A stretch of DNA of 64,000 nucleotides from contig JABARH010000018.1 of assembly GCA_019187665.1 (NCBI GenBank), positions 1-64,000 of the forward strand, given 5' to 3'. The position numbers and the translations under genes are program-made. Numbering within the stretch: the first letter of the stretch is position 1; every line of letters starts with the position of its first letter. Below are positions 15,982 through 24,555 of the stretch, piece by piece. The DNA comes from Anaerolineales bacterium. GTDB lineage: Bacteria > Chloroflexota > Anaerolineae > Anaerolineales > Villigracilaceae. The notes beneath the pieces are model-generated. The model searched no databases and was not told the origin of the DNA. It worked only from the letters and a program-made list of their open reading frames with translations.

Positions 15982-17214
15982 CAGAACCAGATCGTTGACA
16001 TTCGTCCCGCTCGGGCCGATTCGAATCAAATCCCCCAGATTTTTGAAGTAGGCATACGCATCATTCGTGGACAGGAAGGCGGGCGCGGCCATCGCCAGTG
16101 ACTCGGCCCGCGCGGCTGTTTCGCCGGTTGTCACCGCGCCCGCCGCGTCGGTGGGGCCATCCTCCCCATCGGTGGCCATGGACACAAGCATCACCTTGTT
16201 TATGTCGCGCAAGATATCCACCGCCGCCAGCGCGAATTCCTGGTTGCGTCCGCCCTGGCCCGTTCCGCGCACGGTCACGGTGGTCTCGCCGCCCGCGATC
16301 AGGCAGAAGGGGCGAAGCAGCCTGCGTGTAGCGAGAACGAGAGATTCCGCAAGAGACTTTCCCGCGTCACGCGCTTCCCCGGTCAATTCACGTTCGATAA
16401 TTTCCGCAAGGAATCCCTCGCGTCTGGCCTGGCGTTGCGCGGCCTCCAGAACCATGCGATTGTTCGCGATGATGCGATTCTCCACACGCGCGAAGATGGG
16501 GTCGCCGGGTTTGGGTGTTTCGCGGAAGGGCAGGGCGCGCCGCGCGATCTCTGCCGCGTCCGCGTTCGTTGTTGGATCCGGCGCGGTGGGGCCGGAGACG
16601 ATTGTTTCCAGGGAGTCGCCAACCACATCCGAAAGAATCAGGCTGATGACCCGCGCCTCGTTCGCCCGTTGAATCACTCCGCCGCCCTTGAGCCAGTCGA
16701 GGTGCCGCCGCACGGTGTTGACCTGCTGGATGGTCGCGCCGCTGGCAAGCAGGGAGGCGGTGAGCGCCTGTAATTCTTCCAATGCAATCACCGGATCGGC
16801 CATCAATGCAGAGCCGCCGCCGGAGAGCAGGCAGAGGAGCAGGTCGTCTGCTGTGAGGCGCGCCAGGAAGCGACGCGCGGCGCGCCCGGCCGCGAGACTG
16901 TCTGCGCCGGGGATGGGGTGGTTGCCCGCCACGACCGCGCCCGCCAGCCCGTCGAGGTGTGAAGCGTGCTTGGTGATGACGAGCGCGTCAGCGAGGCGTG
17001 TGGTCTGCGCGAGGGCGGAGGTCATCGCGGCGGAGGCTTTTCCCAGTCCAAAAGCAAAGATGCGTTTTGCTTTTGGGAGAGGCTGCGCGCGCAGGTATCT
17101 TTTTACGGCCCGGCCCGCGTCGGCGGCGCGCAGCGCGGCGTGGAGGATGCGCGTGACGGATGCGCGGCGCGGGTGGGCGGCGATGGAACGCGTGAGGAAG
17201 TTGTGCGGCTGCAT
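15967..17214 (-). CDS. Glycerate 2-kinase, MOFRL family
   Basis: 415 residues on the minus strand, full length for the family. The N-terminal DUF4147 half has FGLGKASAAMTSAL (about 54-67), NHPIPGADSL, and the glycine-rich LLSGGGSALMADP. The C-terminal MOFRL half has IAGGETTVTVRGTGQGGRNQEFALAA and TDGEDGPTDAAGA. It would phosphorylate D-glycerate to 2-phosphoglycerate. It is convergent with the DUF2270 gene and divergent from the NusG-like gene, with only 20 bases between the two start codons, so the promoter of the antiterminator gene must overlap its 5' end. Confidence 0.93.
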   Translation of the reverse strand: MQPHNFLTRSIAAHPRRASVTRILHAALRAADAGRAVKRYLRAQPLPKAKRIFAFGLGKASAAMTSALAQTTRLADALVITKHASHLDGLAGAVVAGNHPIPGADSLAAGRAARRFLARLTADDLLLCLLSGGGSALMADPVIALEELQALTASLLASGATIQQVNTVRRHLDWLKGGGVIQRANEARVISLILSDVVGDSLETIVSGPTAPDPTTNADAAEIARRALPFRETPKPGDPIFARVENRIIANNRMVLEAAQRQARREGFLAEIIERELTGEARDAGKSLAESLVLATRRLLRPFCLIAGGETTVTVRGTGQGGRNQEFALAAVDILRDINKVMLVSMATDGEDGPTDAAGAVTTGETAARAESLAMAAPAFLSTNDAYAYFKNLGDLIRIGPSGTNVNDLVLLFGF

Positions 17215-17228
17215 GGTCGTAGTATACT
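17201..17228 (+). promoter_or_regulatory. Promoter of the NusG-like gene, apparently leaderless
   Basis: TTGTGC (17201-17206), a 16-base spacer and TATACT (17223-17228) stand right before the ATG at 17235. Transcription would begin at or within a base or two of the start codon, and no ribosome-binding site is present. The -35 lies inside the 5' end of the divergent glycerate kinase gene. Confidence 0.55.
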
Positions 17229-17234
17229 AGCGGC

Positions 17235-17750
17235 ATGGACGCGCCCTGGTATGTGTTGCATAGTAAGCCGCGCAAGGAGGAATTTTTGCTTGACCAGCTG
17301 CGGTTGAATAAATTTACGGCCTATTGTCCGCTGTTGCGCGTTACACCGATAAACCCGCGCGCCCGCAAGGTGCGTCCGTATTTTCCCGGCTATGTTTTTG
17401 TGCAGGCCGACCTGACGCGCGAGAAGGCCTCCTCGTTGCAATGGATGCCGGGCGCGACCGGTTTTGTGGCCTTCGACGGGGCCCCGGCGCGCGTGCCGGA
17501 TGGATTCATGCCGCTCTTGCGTCAGCGCGTGGATGAGATCAACGCTTCGGGCGGCGAGACCCTGCATGAGATACGGCCCGGCGATACGGTGCGTTTGGTG
17601 GGCGGCATGTTCGCGGGCTATGAAGCGGTCTTCGATGCGCGCCTGCCGGGCAGCGAGCGTGTGCGTGTGTTGGTCCACATGCTTCAGCGCCGCGCCCTCC
17701 CGGTGGAACTGCCCGCCGGGCAGGTGAAGAAAAAGCCCGGTCGGAGTTAG
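17235..17750 (+). CDS. NusG paralogue (RfaH/LoaP-like antitermination factor)
   Basis: 171 residues. The NGN domain starts at WYVLHSKPRKEEFLLDQLRLNKFTAYCPL and includes RPYFPGYVFVQADL; the C-terminal KOW domain is about 112-165 (IRPGDTVRLVGGMFAGYEAVFDARLPG). Housekeeping nusG normally sits with secE and rplK. This copy instead stands at the head of a long polysaccharide cluster, like RfaH, LoaP and UpxY. It probably keeps RNA polymerase reading through the 25-kb operon. The terminator and structured leader immediately downstream are plausible targets. Confidence 0.88.
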   Translation: MDAPWYVLHSKPRKEEFLLDQLRLNKFTAYCPLLRVTPINPRARKVRPYFPGYVFVQADLTREKASSLQWMPGATGFVAFDGAPARVPDGFMPLLRQRVDEINASGGETLHEIRPGDTVRLVGGMFAGYEAVFDARLPGSERVRVLVHMLQRRALPVELPAGQVKKKPGRS

Positions 17751-17786
17751 CGGCGCGCGAAAAATTCGTTACGCCGCTTTTTTTTT
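17749..17786 (+). terminator. Intrinsic terminator after the NusG-like gene
   Basis: agcggcg (17749-17755) pairs with cgccgct (17772-17778), followed directly by nine T residues (17778-17786). The hairpin begins within the stop codon of the NusG-like gene. Confidence 0.8.
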
Positions 17787-17789
17787 GGG

Positions 17790-17795
17790 TATAAT
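17790..17795 (+). promoter_or_regulatory. -10 box for the polysaccharide operon
   Basis: A consensus TATAAT lies four bases after the terminator T-tract. The best -35 partner (tcgtta at 17766-17771, 18-base spacing) is poor, so the promoter may need an activator. It would give a leader of about 340 bases before the ABC permease gene. Confidence 0.5.
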
Positions 17796-17799
17796 ATCA

Positions 17800-18134
17800 G
17801 CGCTTCACGGAAGTGTGATTGGGCGGACCCTCCACCACGATTGCACTCTACGCGAAGAGCGTGGCCGCCGAATGTGACGCTCCCAACTGATGCAGGGAGG
17901 ACGCGCCTGATATTCCTTCACCGAGCTCGATCCCGTTTGTTTTTTTGCCTGAAAATTTCCTTGTGTGACCCGAAAGGCTGGCAATCGGGAAGCGCCTACG
18001 CGGCACGCGCCGTTTTTTCATCGAGAGGGGAGGCATGCATCTGAAGGTTCGCGTATATTCTGACATGGGTTCGTGTCGGAAGGGCGGATGCTTGGCGGGG
18101 GAGGCGGTGAGTAGAGAGCAGTGGACAGTAATCA
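17800..18134 (+). promoter_or_regulatory. Long untranslated leader of the polysaccharide operon, possible attenuator
   Basis: No gene is seen in this stretch. It contains a cccg...cggg stem near 17968-17988 and a cgcg/cgcg hairpin followed by TTTTTT (about 17999-18019) that could act as a weak terminator. It matches no riboswitch class I can recognise. Its position between a NusG-like antiterminator and the operon makes a role in antitermination likely (inference). Confidence 0.4.
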
Positions 18135-18140
18135 GTGAAT

Positions 18141-19013
18141 ATGGAACTCGTCGAATCAATCAATCCCTCTGAAGAATCCTGGGACATGGTCATTCGTCCG
18201 CAGCGCAGTCTCTTCGATCTGCGCCTGGGCGAACTGTGGCGTTACCGCGACCTGGTGGCGCTCTTTGTGCGGCGCGACTTTGTGGCGGTCTACAAACAGA
18301 CCGTTCTCGGCCCGTTGTGGTATCTCATTCAGCCGTTGTTGACGACGATCACGTTCACGGTCATCTTTGGAAATATCGCCAGCCTGCCCACAGATGGACT
18401 GCCTCAATTTTTGTTCTACATGTCCGGCACAGTGGTCTGGTCGTACTTTTCAGAATGTTTGAACAAAACCTCCAATACTTTTGTACAGAATGCCAACCTG
18501 TTTGGTAAGGTATATTTCCCGCGCATGGCGGTGCCGGTCTCGGTCCTGATCTCAAACCTGATCACGTTCGCGATCCAGTTCGTCCTGTTCCTGCTCTTTG
18601 TATTGTATTTTGCCTTGAGCGGTTCGGACATTCAGGTCCACTGGACCTGGGTCGTGCTCTCCCCGCTGTTGATCGCGATGATGGCGGGACTGGGACTCGG
18701 CTTCGGCATCATCATTTCCTCGCTGACCACCAAGTACCGCGACCTGCGCTTTCTCGTCACCTTCGGCGTGCAATTGTTGATGTACGCCACGCCGGTCATC
18801 TATCCGGTTTCGTCCATTCCGGAAAAATATCAATGGATCATCCTCGCCAACCCGATGACGCCCATCGTGGAAGCCTTTCGCTACGCCTTCCTTGGCGCGG
18901 GGGCGGTGGAGAGCGGCTACCTGCTTTATAGTTTTGGGTTTATGCTGGTGGTGGCGTTGATTGGGGCGGTGATCTTTAACCGGGTGGAACAGACGTTTAT
19001 GGATACGGTGTGA
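18141..19013 (+). CDS. ABC-2 type polysaccharide export permease (Wzm-like)
   Basis: 290 residues with six membrane helices, from LYIQ-type VLGPLWYLIQPLLTTITFTVIFG (about residue 55) to the C-terminal helix before FNRVEQTF. It starts with the cytoplasmic segment RLGELWRYRDLVALFVRRDFVAVYKQ typical of O-antigen/teichoic-acid exporters. A GTG at 18135 is an alternative start two codons earlier. With the ATPase downstream it should move a finished, lipid-linked glycan across the cytoplasmic membrane. Confidence 0.93.
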   Translation: MELVESINPSEESWDMVIRPQRSLFDLRLGELWRYRDLVALFVRRDFVAVYKQTVLGPLWYLIQPLLTTITFTVIFGNIASLPTDGLPQFLFYMSGTVVWSYFSECLNKTSNTFVQNANLFGKVYFPRMAVPVSVLISNLITFAIQFVLFLLFVLYFALSGSDIQVHWTWVVLSPLLIAMMAGLGLGFGIIISSLTTKYRDLRFLVTFGVQLLMYATPVIYPVSSIPEKYQWIILANPMTPIVEAFRYAFLGAGAVESGYLLYSFGFMLVVALIGAVIFNRVEQTFMDTV

Positions 19014-19092
19014 GGTAGGTGTCAAGTGTCAAGTGTCAGGCGTCAGGCGTCAGGTGTCAGGTGTCAGGTGTCAGGCGTCAGGTTCCAAGGAT
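19014..19092. repeat. gtgtcagg/cgtcagg tandem repeat between the ABC genes
   Basis: The 10-base word gtgtcaggcg / aggtgtcagg is repeated about seven times. An open frame reads through it in phase with the ATPase gene from 19033, but this only encodes repeat sequence (MSGVRRQVSGVRCQ). Confidence 0.8.
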
Positions 19093-19104
19093 TATGTGTT
19101 TAGC

Positions 19105-20418
19105 ATGAGCAATGTTGTAATCAGTGTCGAAAACCTTTCCAAATCCTACCGTCTCGGCCAGATCGGCACCGGCACCTTTGCCAACGACATGAAACTCTGG
19201 TGGGCGAAGGCGCGCGGCAAGCCCAATCCCCTGCTTCGCATCGGCGAGACCGACCACGGCAACCACGACGGCGAGGATTTGTGGGCGTTGAAAGATGTCT
19301 CCTTCACTGTCGAGCAAGGGGAGGTGATGGGAATCATCGGGCGTAATGGCGCAGGAAAAAGCACCCTGCTTAAGATTCTCTCGCGGGTTACCGCGCCCAC
19401 TTCGGGCAAGGTAAAAATCAAAGGACGCATCGCCAGCTTGCTGGAAGTCGGCACGGGCTTTCATCCCGAACTGACCGGGCGCGAAAATGTCTATCTCAAC
19501 GGCGCGATCCTCGGGATGAATCGCAGGGAGATTGACCGCAAGTTCGATGAGATCGTGGATTTTGCCGGAGTAGAGAAGTTTATTGATACGCCGGTGAAAC
19601 GCTTTTCGAGCGGGATGTATGTGCGCCTGGCCTTCGCGGTGGCGGCGTATCTGGAACCAGAAATTCTGGTGGTGGATGAAGTGTTGGCGGTGGGAGATGC
19701 TGAGTTTCAGAAGAAATGTTTGGGGAAAATGGGGGATGTGGCGAAAGAGGGACGGACGGTGTTGTTTGTGAGTCATAATATGGCGGCAATTGCATCTCTT
19801 ACACAACAAAGTCTTTGTATGGATGGCGGGAGAATCGTCTTGATGGGCAGCACGTCGGATGCTATCGAAAAATATCTGAAACAAACGCTTGGGCACGCCA
19901 ATGGTAGTCAAAGTGGATATATGAACTTGTCGTTACTAAAACGTTCTCCCAATATCATAAACCCCGATGCACAGTTTGAATGGGTATGTTTGCTCGATGG
20001 CAAGGAAAATCAGTCCGGTATTTTTTTTGAGGGAGAGCCGATTGTCATTCAACTAGGATTTCGTATTTCTCGCGAAACGCACAATCTCCAGTTTGGGTTT
20101 GGTGTTCGTAATCTTGAATTAGGAGTCGAGTTGTTTGTAACGCCATCGAGAACATATTACCAGGCCTATGCGCCCGGAAGATATTCGGTTCGCATGAATT
20201 TATCCCCAAATTATTTGCGGCCTGGAAAATACTCGGTGATTTTGAAAATGTTCGCCAATGGGCGCAGGCAGGAGACGTTTGGAGAAAGCGTTACATTCTT
20301 GGTGGAGAAGAGCCGGCGCGAGGATGGTGAAATGGGGCATGAGAGATGGCGATCTGGCTTATTGAGATTTGATTTTGCCTGGAGCGATATTAACAACCGC
20401 AGGAGTCAAGATGCTTGA
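19105..20418 (+). CDS. wzt: ABC-type polysaccharide export ATPase with C-terminal Wzt domain
   Basis: 437 residues. Nucleotide-binding domain: Walker A GRNGAGKST (about 79-87), signature FSSGMYVRLAFA and Walker B EILVVDEVLAVGD (about 187-199). Residues about 275-420 form a beta-sandwich Wzt-C domain, which in O-antigen exporters binds the modified non-reducing end of the glycan before export. A terminal modification such as methylation therefore probably controls chain length, and a methyltransferase gene follows directly. The ATG at 19105 is preferred to 19033, whose extension is repeat-derived. Confidence 0.93.
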   Translation: MSNVVISVENLSKSYRLGQIGTGTFANDMKLWWAKARGKPNPLLRIGETDHGNHDGEDLWALKDVSFTVEQGEVMGIIGRNGAGKSTLLKILSRVTAPTSGKVKIKGRIASLLEVGTGFHPELTGRENVYLNGAILGMNRREIDRKFDEIVDFAGVEKFIDTPVKRFSSGMYVRLAFAVAAYLEPEILVVDEVLAVGDAEFQKKCLGKMGDVAKEGRTVLFVSHNMAAIASLTQQSLCMDGGRIVLMGSTSDAIEKYLKQTLGHANGSQSGYMNLSLLKRSPNIINPDAQFEWVCLLDGKENQSGIFFEGEPIVIQLGFRISRETHNLQFGFGVRNLELGVELFVTPSRTYYQAYAPGRYSVRMNLSPNYLRPGKYSVILKMFANGRRQETFGESVTFLVEKSRREDGEMGHERWRSGLLRFDFAWSDINNRRSQDA

Positions 20419-21235
20419 TTTGTTCAACAGATTTTTGATTCGTGTTTTGTCATCACGGTTTGCCAGGCGGTGGTTCGCTGGTCTGTCATCAGAAGAACGT
20501 GCAACAGCGCTTTTGCAGTTCTGGCGCGGTGCGAACACCGGGTTAAACGATAAAGAGCGATATCTACTGGTCAGAAAAGCATATGATGACCGGCGGATGA
20601 AGAATTATGCGCTGCAAAGGTCTGGCCGTTATGCCCGAATCTACGGTTTTTTTCGGTTGATAGAAGAGTTGGGGCCTGTGCAAGGGGATATCGTCGAATG
20701 TGGTGTAGGAAGAGGCATATCGCTGGCTTGTCTGGTCTATGCCGTTTCCTTCTTTCGCCTCGAAAAAATGGTCTATGGTTTTGATTCCTTTTCCGGTTTT
20801 CCTCCTGCTACTGTTCAGGACATTGGAACAAGAGTTACAACGGTTGACAAGCCCCCAACCGGTTGGGGTGACACGTCTCCCGACTTGATACGTTCCATTT
20901 TCGAGTGTGATAGGGCTATCCCGGAAAGTTTGCTGCGCGCGCATGACGTGCGCCTCGAAATCGTCCCCGGATTCTTTCACGAAACTTTGTCCAATAACCT
21001 GCCGAAGCGCATCGCGTTTCTACATGTGGATTGTGACATGTACGAGTCCACCAAGATTGTCTTGGAACATGGATTACCGCGAATGTCACCGGGCGGTATC
21101 GTCATCTTTGACGAGTACCACGACGAACATTGGCCCGGCGCCAAGAAAGCGGCAGATGAAGTATGTGCAGCCCGGGGACTGAAGATTGAATACTTGGCGG
21201 TTGCCGGGCGCTACGGTATCAGAATTCCGCAATGA
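20411..21235 (+). CDS. TylF/MycF-family O-methyltransferase
   Basis: 274 residues. The SAM site is GDIVECGVGRGISLACLVYAV (about 90-110), followed by VYGFDSFSGFPPA and the metal-binding region FLHVDCDMYESTKIVLEHG and GGIVIFDEYHD, which are hallmarks of macrocin-type sugar O-methyltransferases. AGGAG precedes the ATG, which lies inside the wzt stop region (8-base overlap), so the two are translationally coupled. It may add the terminal methyl group recognised by the Wzt C-domain (inference). Confidence 0.85.
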   Translation: MLDLFNRFLIRVLSSRFARRWFAGLSSEERATALLQFWRGANTGLNDKERYLLVRKAYDDRRMKNYALQRSGRYARIYGFFRLIEELGPVQGDIVECGVGRGISLACLVYAVSFFRLEKMVYGFDSFSGFPPATVQDIGTRVTTVDKPPTGWGDTSPDLIRSIFECDRAIPESLLRAHDVRLEIVPGFFHETLSNNLPKRIAFLHVDCDMYESTKIVLEHGLPRMSPGGIVIFDEYHDEHWPGAKKAADEVCAARGLKIEYLAVAGRYGIRIPQ

Positions 21236-21366
21236 GTCAAACGGTTAACAGACTCCAAATCCTCGCCCTCATCCCCGCCTGCGGCGGCTCCAAGGGCATT
21301 CCCAACAATTTCGACGGCAAGTCGCCCCACGCTTTAGTGGGTGCTGCCATTCGTGCCAAGGGTTAG
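21232..21366 (+). pseudogene. Remnant of an N-acylneuraminate cytidylyltransferase (neuA-like)
   Basis: A 44-residue frame overlapping the previous stop (ATGA) encodes QILALIPACGGSKGIP and GKSPHALVGAAIRAKG. This matches the N-terminus of CMP-sialic acid synthetases (IPARGGSKGIP...GKPLIAYTI), but the conserved Arg is Cys, part of the loop is missing and the remaining 180 or so residues are gone. It is a decayed stub left by gene replacement in the cluster. Confidence 0.72.
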
Positions 21367-21372
21367 AAAGCA

Positions 21373-22710
21373 TTGAAAAAAAACAGCGCTGATATTATTT
21401 GGTTTATTGAGCACGTCTCCCGAGAATTGGATATTGCCTGCGCGGTCAAACATCTTCTCGAAAAGCGCCATGGAATTAGCATGGAGATTAAATCCCTGCA
21501 CTATGATTTGCCACAGACATTGAACGCGTATCGCCCGCCCGCGGCTGTGGTGGCGCCGTATCTTCATGCAGCCCAGGATACCGGCATCAAGGACATATTG
21601 ATGGCATGGCCGCGTACTGTGTTTGTTGACCTGGCCTTCGAACAGGTGTTGCAGAAGATTGATTATGAAATCAAGGCACCGCGGGACAAGTTTGCGCAGG
21701 AGGAGGCGCTTCATGTTGTCTGGAGCGAGCAGTTCAAGGAATTCCTGGAGGGATATGGTTCGCCCGAAGAGAACGTAATTGTCAATGGGAATCCCGTCTA
21801 TGAGCTATATCGCCCTCCCTATAACGGATATTTTCCGCCGCGCCAGCAGTTGGCAAATGACTTCAACCTGGATTCAAGCAAGAGATGGATTTTCATTCCT
21901 GAAAATTTTGGAGCGGCTTTCTTCCCAGAGTCGCGCATCAAGAAGTATATGAAGTTGGGGACGAGCGAAACGGATATCCGGAATTACAAACATTTCGCGA
22001 CCGAATCTCTGCAATGGACCGCCCAATGGCTGAAAAAAGCAGGGGAAGAGAACGATGTGGAGATTATCGTCCGCCCCCGTCCGTCCACCCCGAAGGCGGA
22101 TTTCGAGCGCTTTTGCCGCGAGGCGGCTGGCGCGTTTCCACCCAACATCCACATCATCAAGGATGGTACCGTCCGCGAGTGGATTATCGCCAGCGATCTG
22201 GTCGGTTCCTCCTACAGCACCACCTTGATCGAGGCGGCGGTCGCCCAACGGGAAATTTTCATGCTGGCTCCGGTGCCTTTCCCCGCTTTCATGCACAATG
22301 ATTGGTTCGGAATGGTTCCGCATGTACGATCTTATGGGGACCTGCTTTCGGTGATAAATAATCCTGCATCGCAGGACAATTGGAAACCTCTTCACAACTG
22401 GGCTGTTTCAACCATGCTTGGCAAGGGCGATGTCTTTATAAATCTAGCGAACTTGCTAGCGCGTATCTACCATCATGACGAGATAATACCGCGCCGGGTA
22501 TATCGCAGGAAACACCTGGTCGGGGTGACGGAAGCGTCTTTGCTATATCGTTCAAAACGTTTCTTGTCTCGCTTACGGGATCATGTATCAGGCAGGGTTA
22601 CGACGGCTGAAAAAAGAACGGTCAAGAATCCAAGGGATTTGGAGGCTGACCGCTTCGAAACGGAGGATGTGGAGTCTAGTGTCGAACGTTGGCGGCTCGT
22701 CCTTCAATGA
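21373..22710 (+). CDS. Surface-carbohydrate GT-B-like protein
   Basis: 445 residues from a TTG. The fold suggests a GT-B enzyme of the capsule/CDP-glycerol-transferase type: WSEQFKEFLEGYGSPEENVIVNGNPVYELY in the middle and an activated-donor-like segment ASDLVGSSYSTTLIEAAVAQREIFMLAP (about 273-300). The last 60 residues are charged and probably disordered. No membrane helix or signal is seen. A precise reaction cannot be given; transfer of a sugar or glycerol-phosphate unit onto the surface glycan is likely. Confidence 0.65.
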   Translation: MKKNSADIIWFIEHVSRELDIACAVKHLLEKRHGISMEIKSLHYDLPQTLNAYRPPAAVVAPYLHAAQDTGIKDILMAWPRTVFVDLAFEQVLQKIDYEIKAPRDKFAQEEALHVVWSEQFKEFLEGYGSPEENVIVNGNPVYELYRPPYNGYFPPRQQLANDFNLDSSKRWIFIPENFGAAFFPESRIKKYMKLGTSETDIRNYKHFATESLQWTAQWLKKAGEENDVEIIVRPRPSTPKADFERFCREAAGAFPPNIHIIKDGTVREWIIASDLVGSSYSTTLIEAAVAQREIFMLAPVPFPAFMHNDWFGMVPHVRSYGDLLSVINNPASQDNWKPLHNWAVSTMLGKGDVFINLANLLARIYHHDEIIPRRVYRRKHLVGVTEASLLYRSKRFLSRLRDHVSGRVTTAEKRTVKNPRDLEADRFETEDVESSVERWRLVLQ

Positions 22711-23930
22711 TGGCTAAACAAAAGATTGCCTACGTATCGCAATTGGTTTATCCACATTCCTCTGCGAATGCGTTACAAGCCATTCAGATGGCGGATGGCT
22801 TCTCCAGGAATGTGGACACAACCTTTTTTATCCGCGGTCTCACCCTGCATGAGTCCAAACTTCGGGAAATGCACAGGATTCCGCCCGCGCCGCTCCGCAT
22901 TTCCCCGGCATATTTCAACCTGCTTCCCTCGTTTGCACAGAAGTGGTACGGCTCGTTCCTGGGTATGTTGTTTGGAGTACATCCCGTTTGGCGGCGGAAC
23001 CGCCAGCAGAATATTCTGTTCGTGCGGCGCCCGGTCGACCTTTTATTTTGGGGCGCGGCGCGAAACCGTTATCACTGGCTTCGGGACTGGTTTTTTATCT
23101 TCGAGGCGCATGATATCGCGGGCCTGCCGCCAGAGGCCGCGTTCGAAGACAACCCATTCGAATCGAAATCGGAGGGGGCGGGCGGGGAGCGGCAGGAACT
23201 ACTTCGGGCCTTGTGTGCTTTTGATTTGATCGTCACTGTGACCCAGGCCCTGGCGGAGAATTTGGAAAAGTGGTCGCGCGGGAAAATAAAGCCGGTGGTT
23301 ATCCGTCATGCCAGCTCTCTTCCCCGTGTGGAATCTTGTCCCGATGTAAAACTGAAAAAGGATTCAATAATAATAGGCTATATAGGGACAATTGATCAAT
23401 ATCGGGGGGTAGATATCTTGATCCGTTCGGTCGCCCACCTGCCAGAAGGGTATCGCCTACGCCTGGTGGGACGGGTGGAGCAGGATGATCGCGGACATCC
23501 GGCTCCGTGGTTTCAAGAGTTGATTAACGATTCACGGATTGGTCCACGGATCGAAATTGTCGGGAGAGTTCCTGTTGGTCAGGTGACCGAACAAATAGAT
23601 CGTTGTGATATTCTGATTCAGACTGCCAGCAGTGACATCATTGATTCACGATATGCGTCCCCGTTGAAATCCTATGATTACATGGTGCGCGGCAAGCCGG
23701 TGGCTGTGGCAGACGTTCCCGTCCACCGTGAATTATTCCAGAATGAGATCAACGGGCTGTTTTATCAATATGACGATCCCCGCCATTTGGCGCGGGCTAT
23801 TATGCGTTTGGTCGAAGACCCGCCCCTTGCCAAAAGAATCGCGCAGAATGCCTGGGAACAGTCGGCGGATTACAATTACGACAGGCGGGCGCAGGCGATT
23901 CTGGCTCAGGTAACCGAGCGGCTTCACTGA
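22707..23930 (+). CDS. Glycosyltransferase, GT4-like
   Basis: 407 residues; the ATG overlaps the previous stop (ATGA). The N-terminal domain starts IAYVSQLVYPHSSANALQAIQMADGF; the C-terminal half has IGYIGTIDQYRGVDILIRSVAHLPEGYRLRLVGR and SRYASPLKSYDYMVRGKPVAVADVP, the donor-binding part of GT-B enzymes. The usual E-x7-E motif is degenerate (SPLKSYDYM). Cytoplasmic; it would add one sugar to the growing repeat unit. Confidence 0.83.
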   Translation: MMAKQKIAYVSQLVYPHSSANALQAIQMADGFSRNVDTTFFIRGLTLHESKLREMHRIPPAPLRISPAYFNLLPSFAQKWYGSFLGMLFGVHPVWRRNRQQNILFVRRPVDLLFWGAARNRYHWLRDWFFIFEAHDIAGLPPEAAFEDNPFESKSEGAGGERQELLRALCAFDLIVTVTQALAENLEKWSRGKIKPVVIRHASSLPRVESCPDVKLKKDSIIIGYIGTIDQYRGVDILIRSVAHLPEGYRLRLVGRVEQDDRGHPAPWFQELINDSRIGPRIEIVGRVPVGQVTEQIDRCDILIQTASSDIIDSRYASPLKSYDYMVRGKPVAVADVPVHRELFQNEINGLFYQYDDPRHLARAIMRLVEDPPLAKRIAQNAWEQSADYNYDRRAQAILAQVTERLH

Positions 23931-23949
23931 AAATTGGCGGTGATTTTTA

Positions 23950-24552
23950 ATGGAACAAATTCCTTCAACCTGGAAGGCGCTGCTTAAGGAAATTCTATGG
24001 GCATGTGGGGTGGAACCGCGCCACCGACCGCTTTTTTTCCATGGCATATCCCATTTTCTCTGGCGTATGGCTGATTTTGTTCCTGGCAGGCTGGGCATGT
24101 TCATTCGCAGGGGAGTCGGCAGGATGATGTTTGCCCATTTAGGCAGAGGCGCGCGGATCCGCGACCACAACATCATTTTTGACGGCAAGCGCCTGTTTAT
24201 CGGCGATAATTTTACGTCAGGGAAATATAATTACTTTGCGGGCGGCGAGATCAGGATAGGCGATAATGTTCGCATGGCGAATTTCGTGGTGATCGAAACT
24301 ACCAGCCATTATTTTAGCGACCCCACCACCCCGATTAAAAACCAGGGAGTGATTCGTGAGACAGTGACCATCGGGGATGACGTCTGGATCGCGGACCGGG
24401 TCGTTATTCTGCCGGGCGTGACGATCGGACGAGGTTCCATTATCGGGGCCGCAGGAGTGGTGACCAACGATATTCCGGCGTTCTCCGTTGCGGTGGGCCA
24501 TCCGGCGCAGGTGATCAAACATAGAGCGCCTGACAACCAGGAAAAGGGGTAA
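23950..24552 (+). CDS. Hexapeptide-repeat acyltransferase
   Basis: 200 residues. The left-handed beta-helix repeats run from about 60 to 185 (FIGDNFTSGKYNYFAGGEIRIGDNVRMANFVVIE, TIGDDVWIADRVVILPGVTIGRGSIIGAAGVV), with ETTSHYFSD as the likely catalytic His loop and the typical ending AVGHPAQVIK. It resembles O-acetyltransferases of the WcaF/NodL kind. It probably acetylates a sugar of the exported glycan. Confidence 0.85.
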   Translation: MEQIPSTWKALLKEILWACGVEPRHRPLFFHGISHFLWRMADFVPGRLGMFIRRGVGRMMFAHLGRGARIRDHNIIFDGKRLFIGDNFTSGKYNYFAGGEIRIGDNVRMANFVVIETTSHYFSDPTTPIKNQGVIRETVTIGDDVWIADRVVILPGVTIGRGSIIGAAGVVTNDIPAFSVAVGHPAQVIKHRAPDNQEKG

Positions 24553-24555
24553 GGC

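Noticed and set aside
17960-18060. Cyclic-di-GMP riboswitch in the polysaccharide leader
   Set aside because: The gaaaggctggc and gcgcctacgcggc elements hint at a GEMM-like shape, but the conserved core bases are not in place.
19033-19104. Extended N-terminus of the Wzt-like ATPase
   Set aside because: The extra 24 residues are encoded by the gtcaggtgtcagg repeat; the ABC domain begins right after the ATG at 19105.
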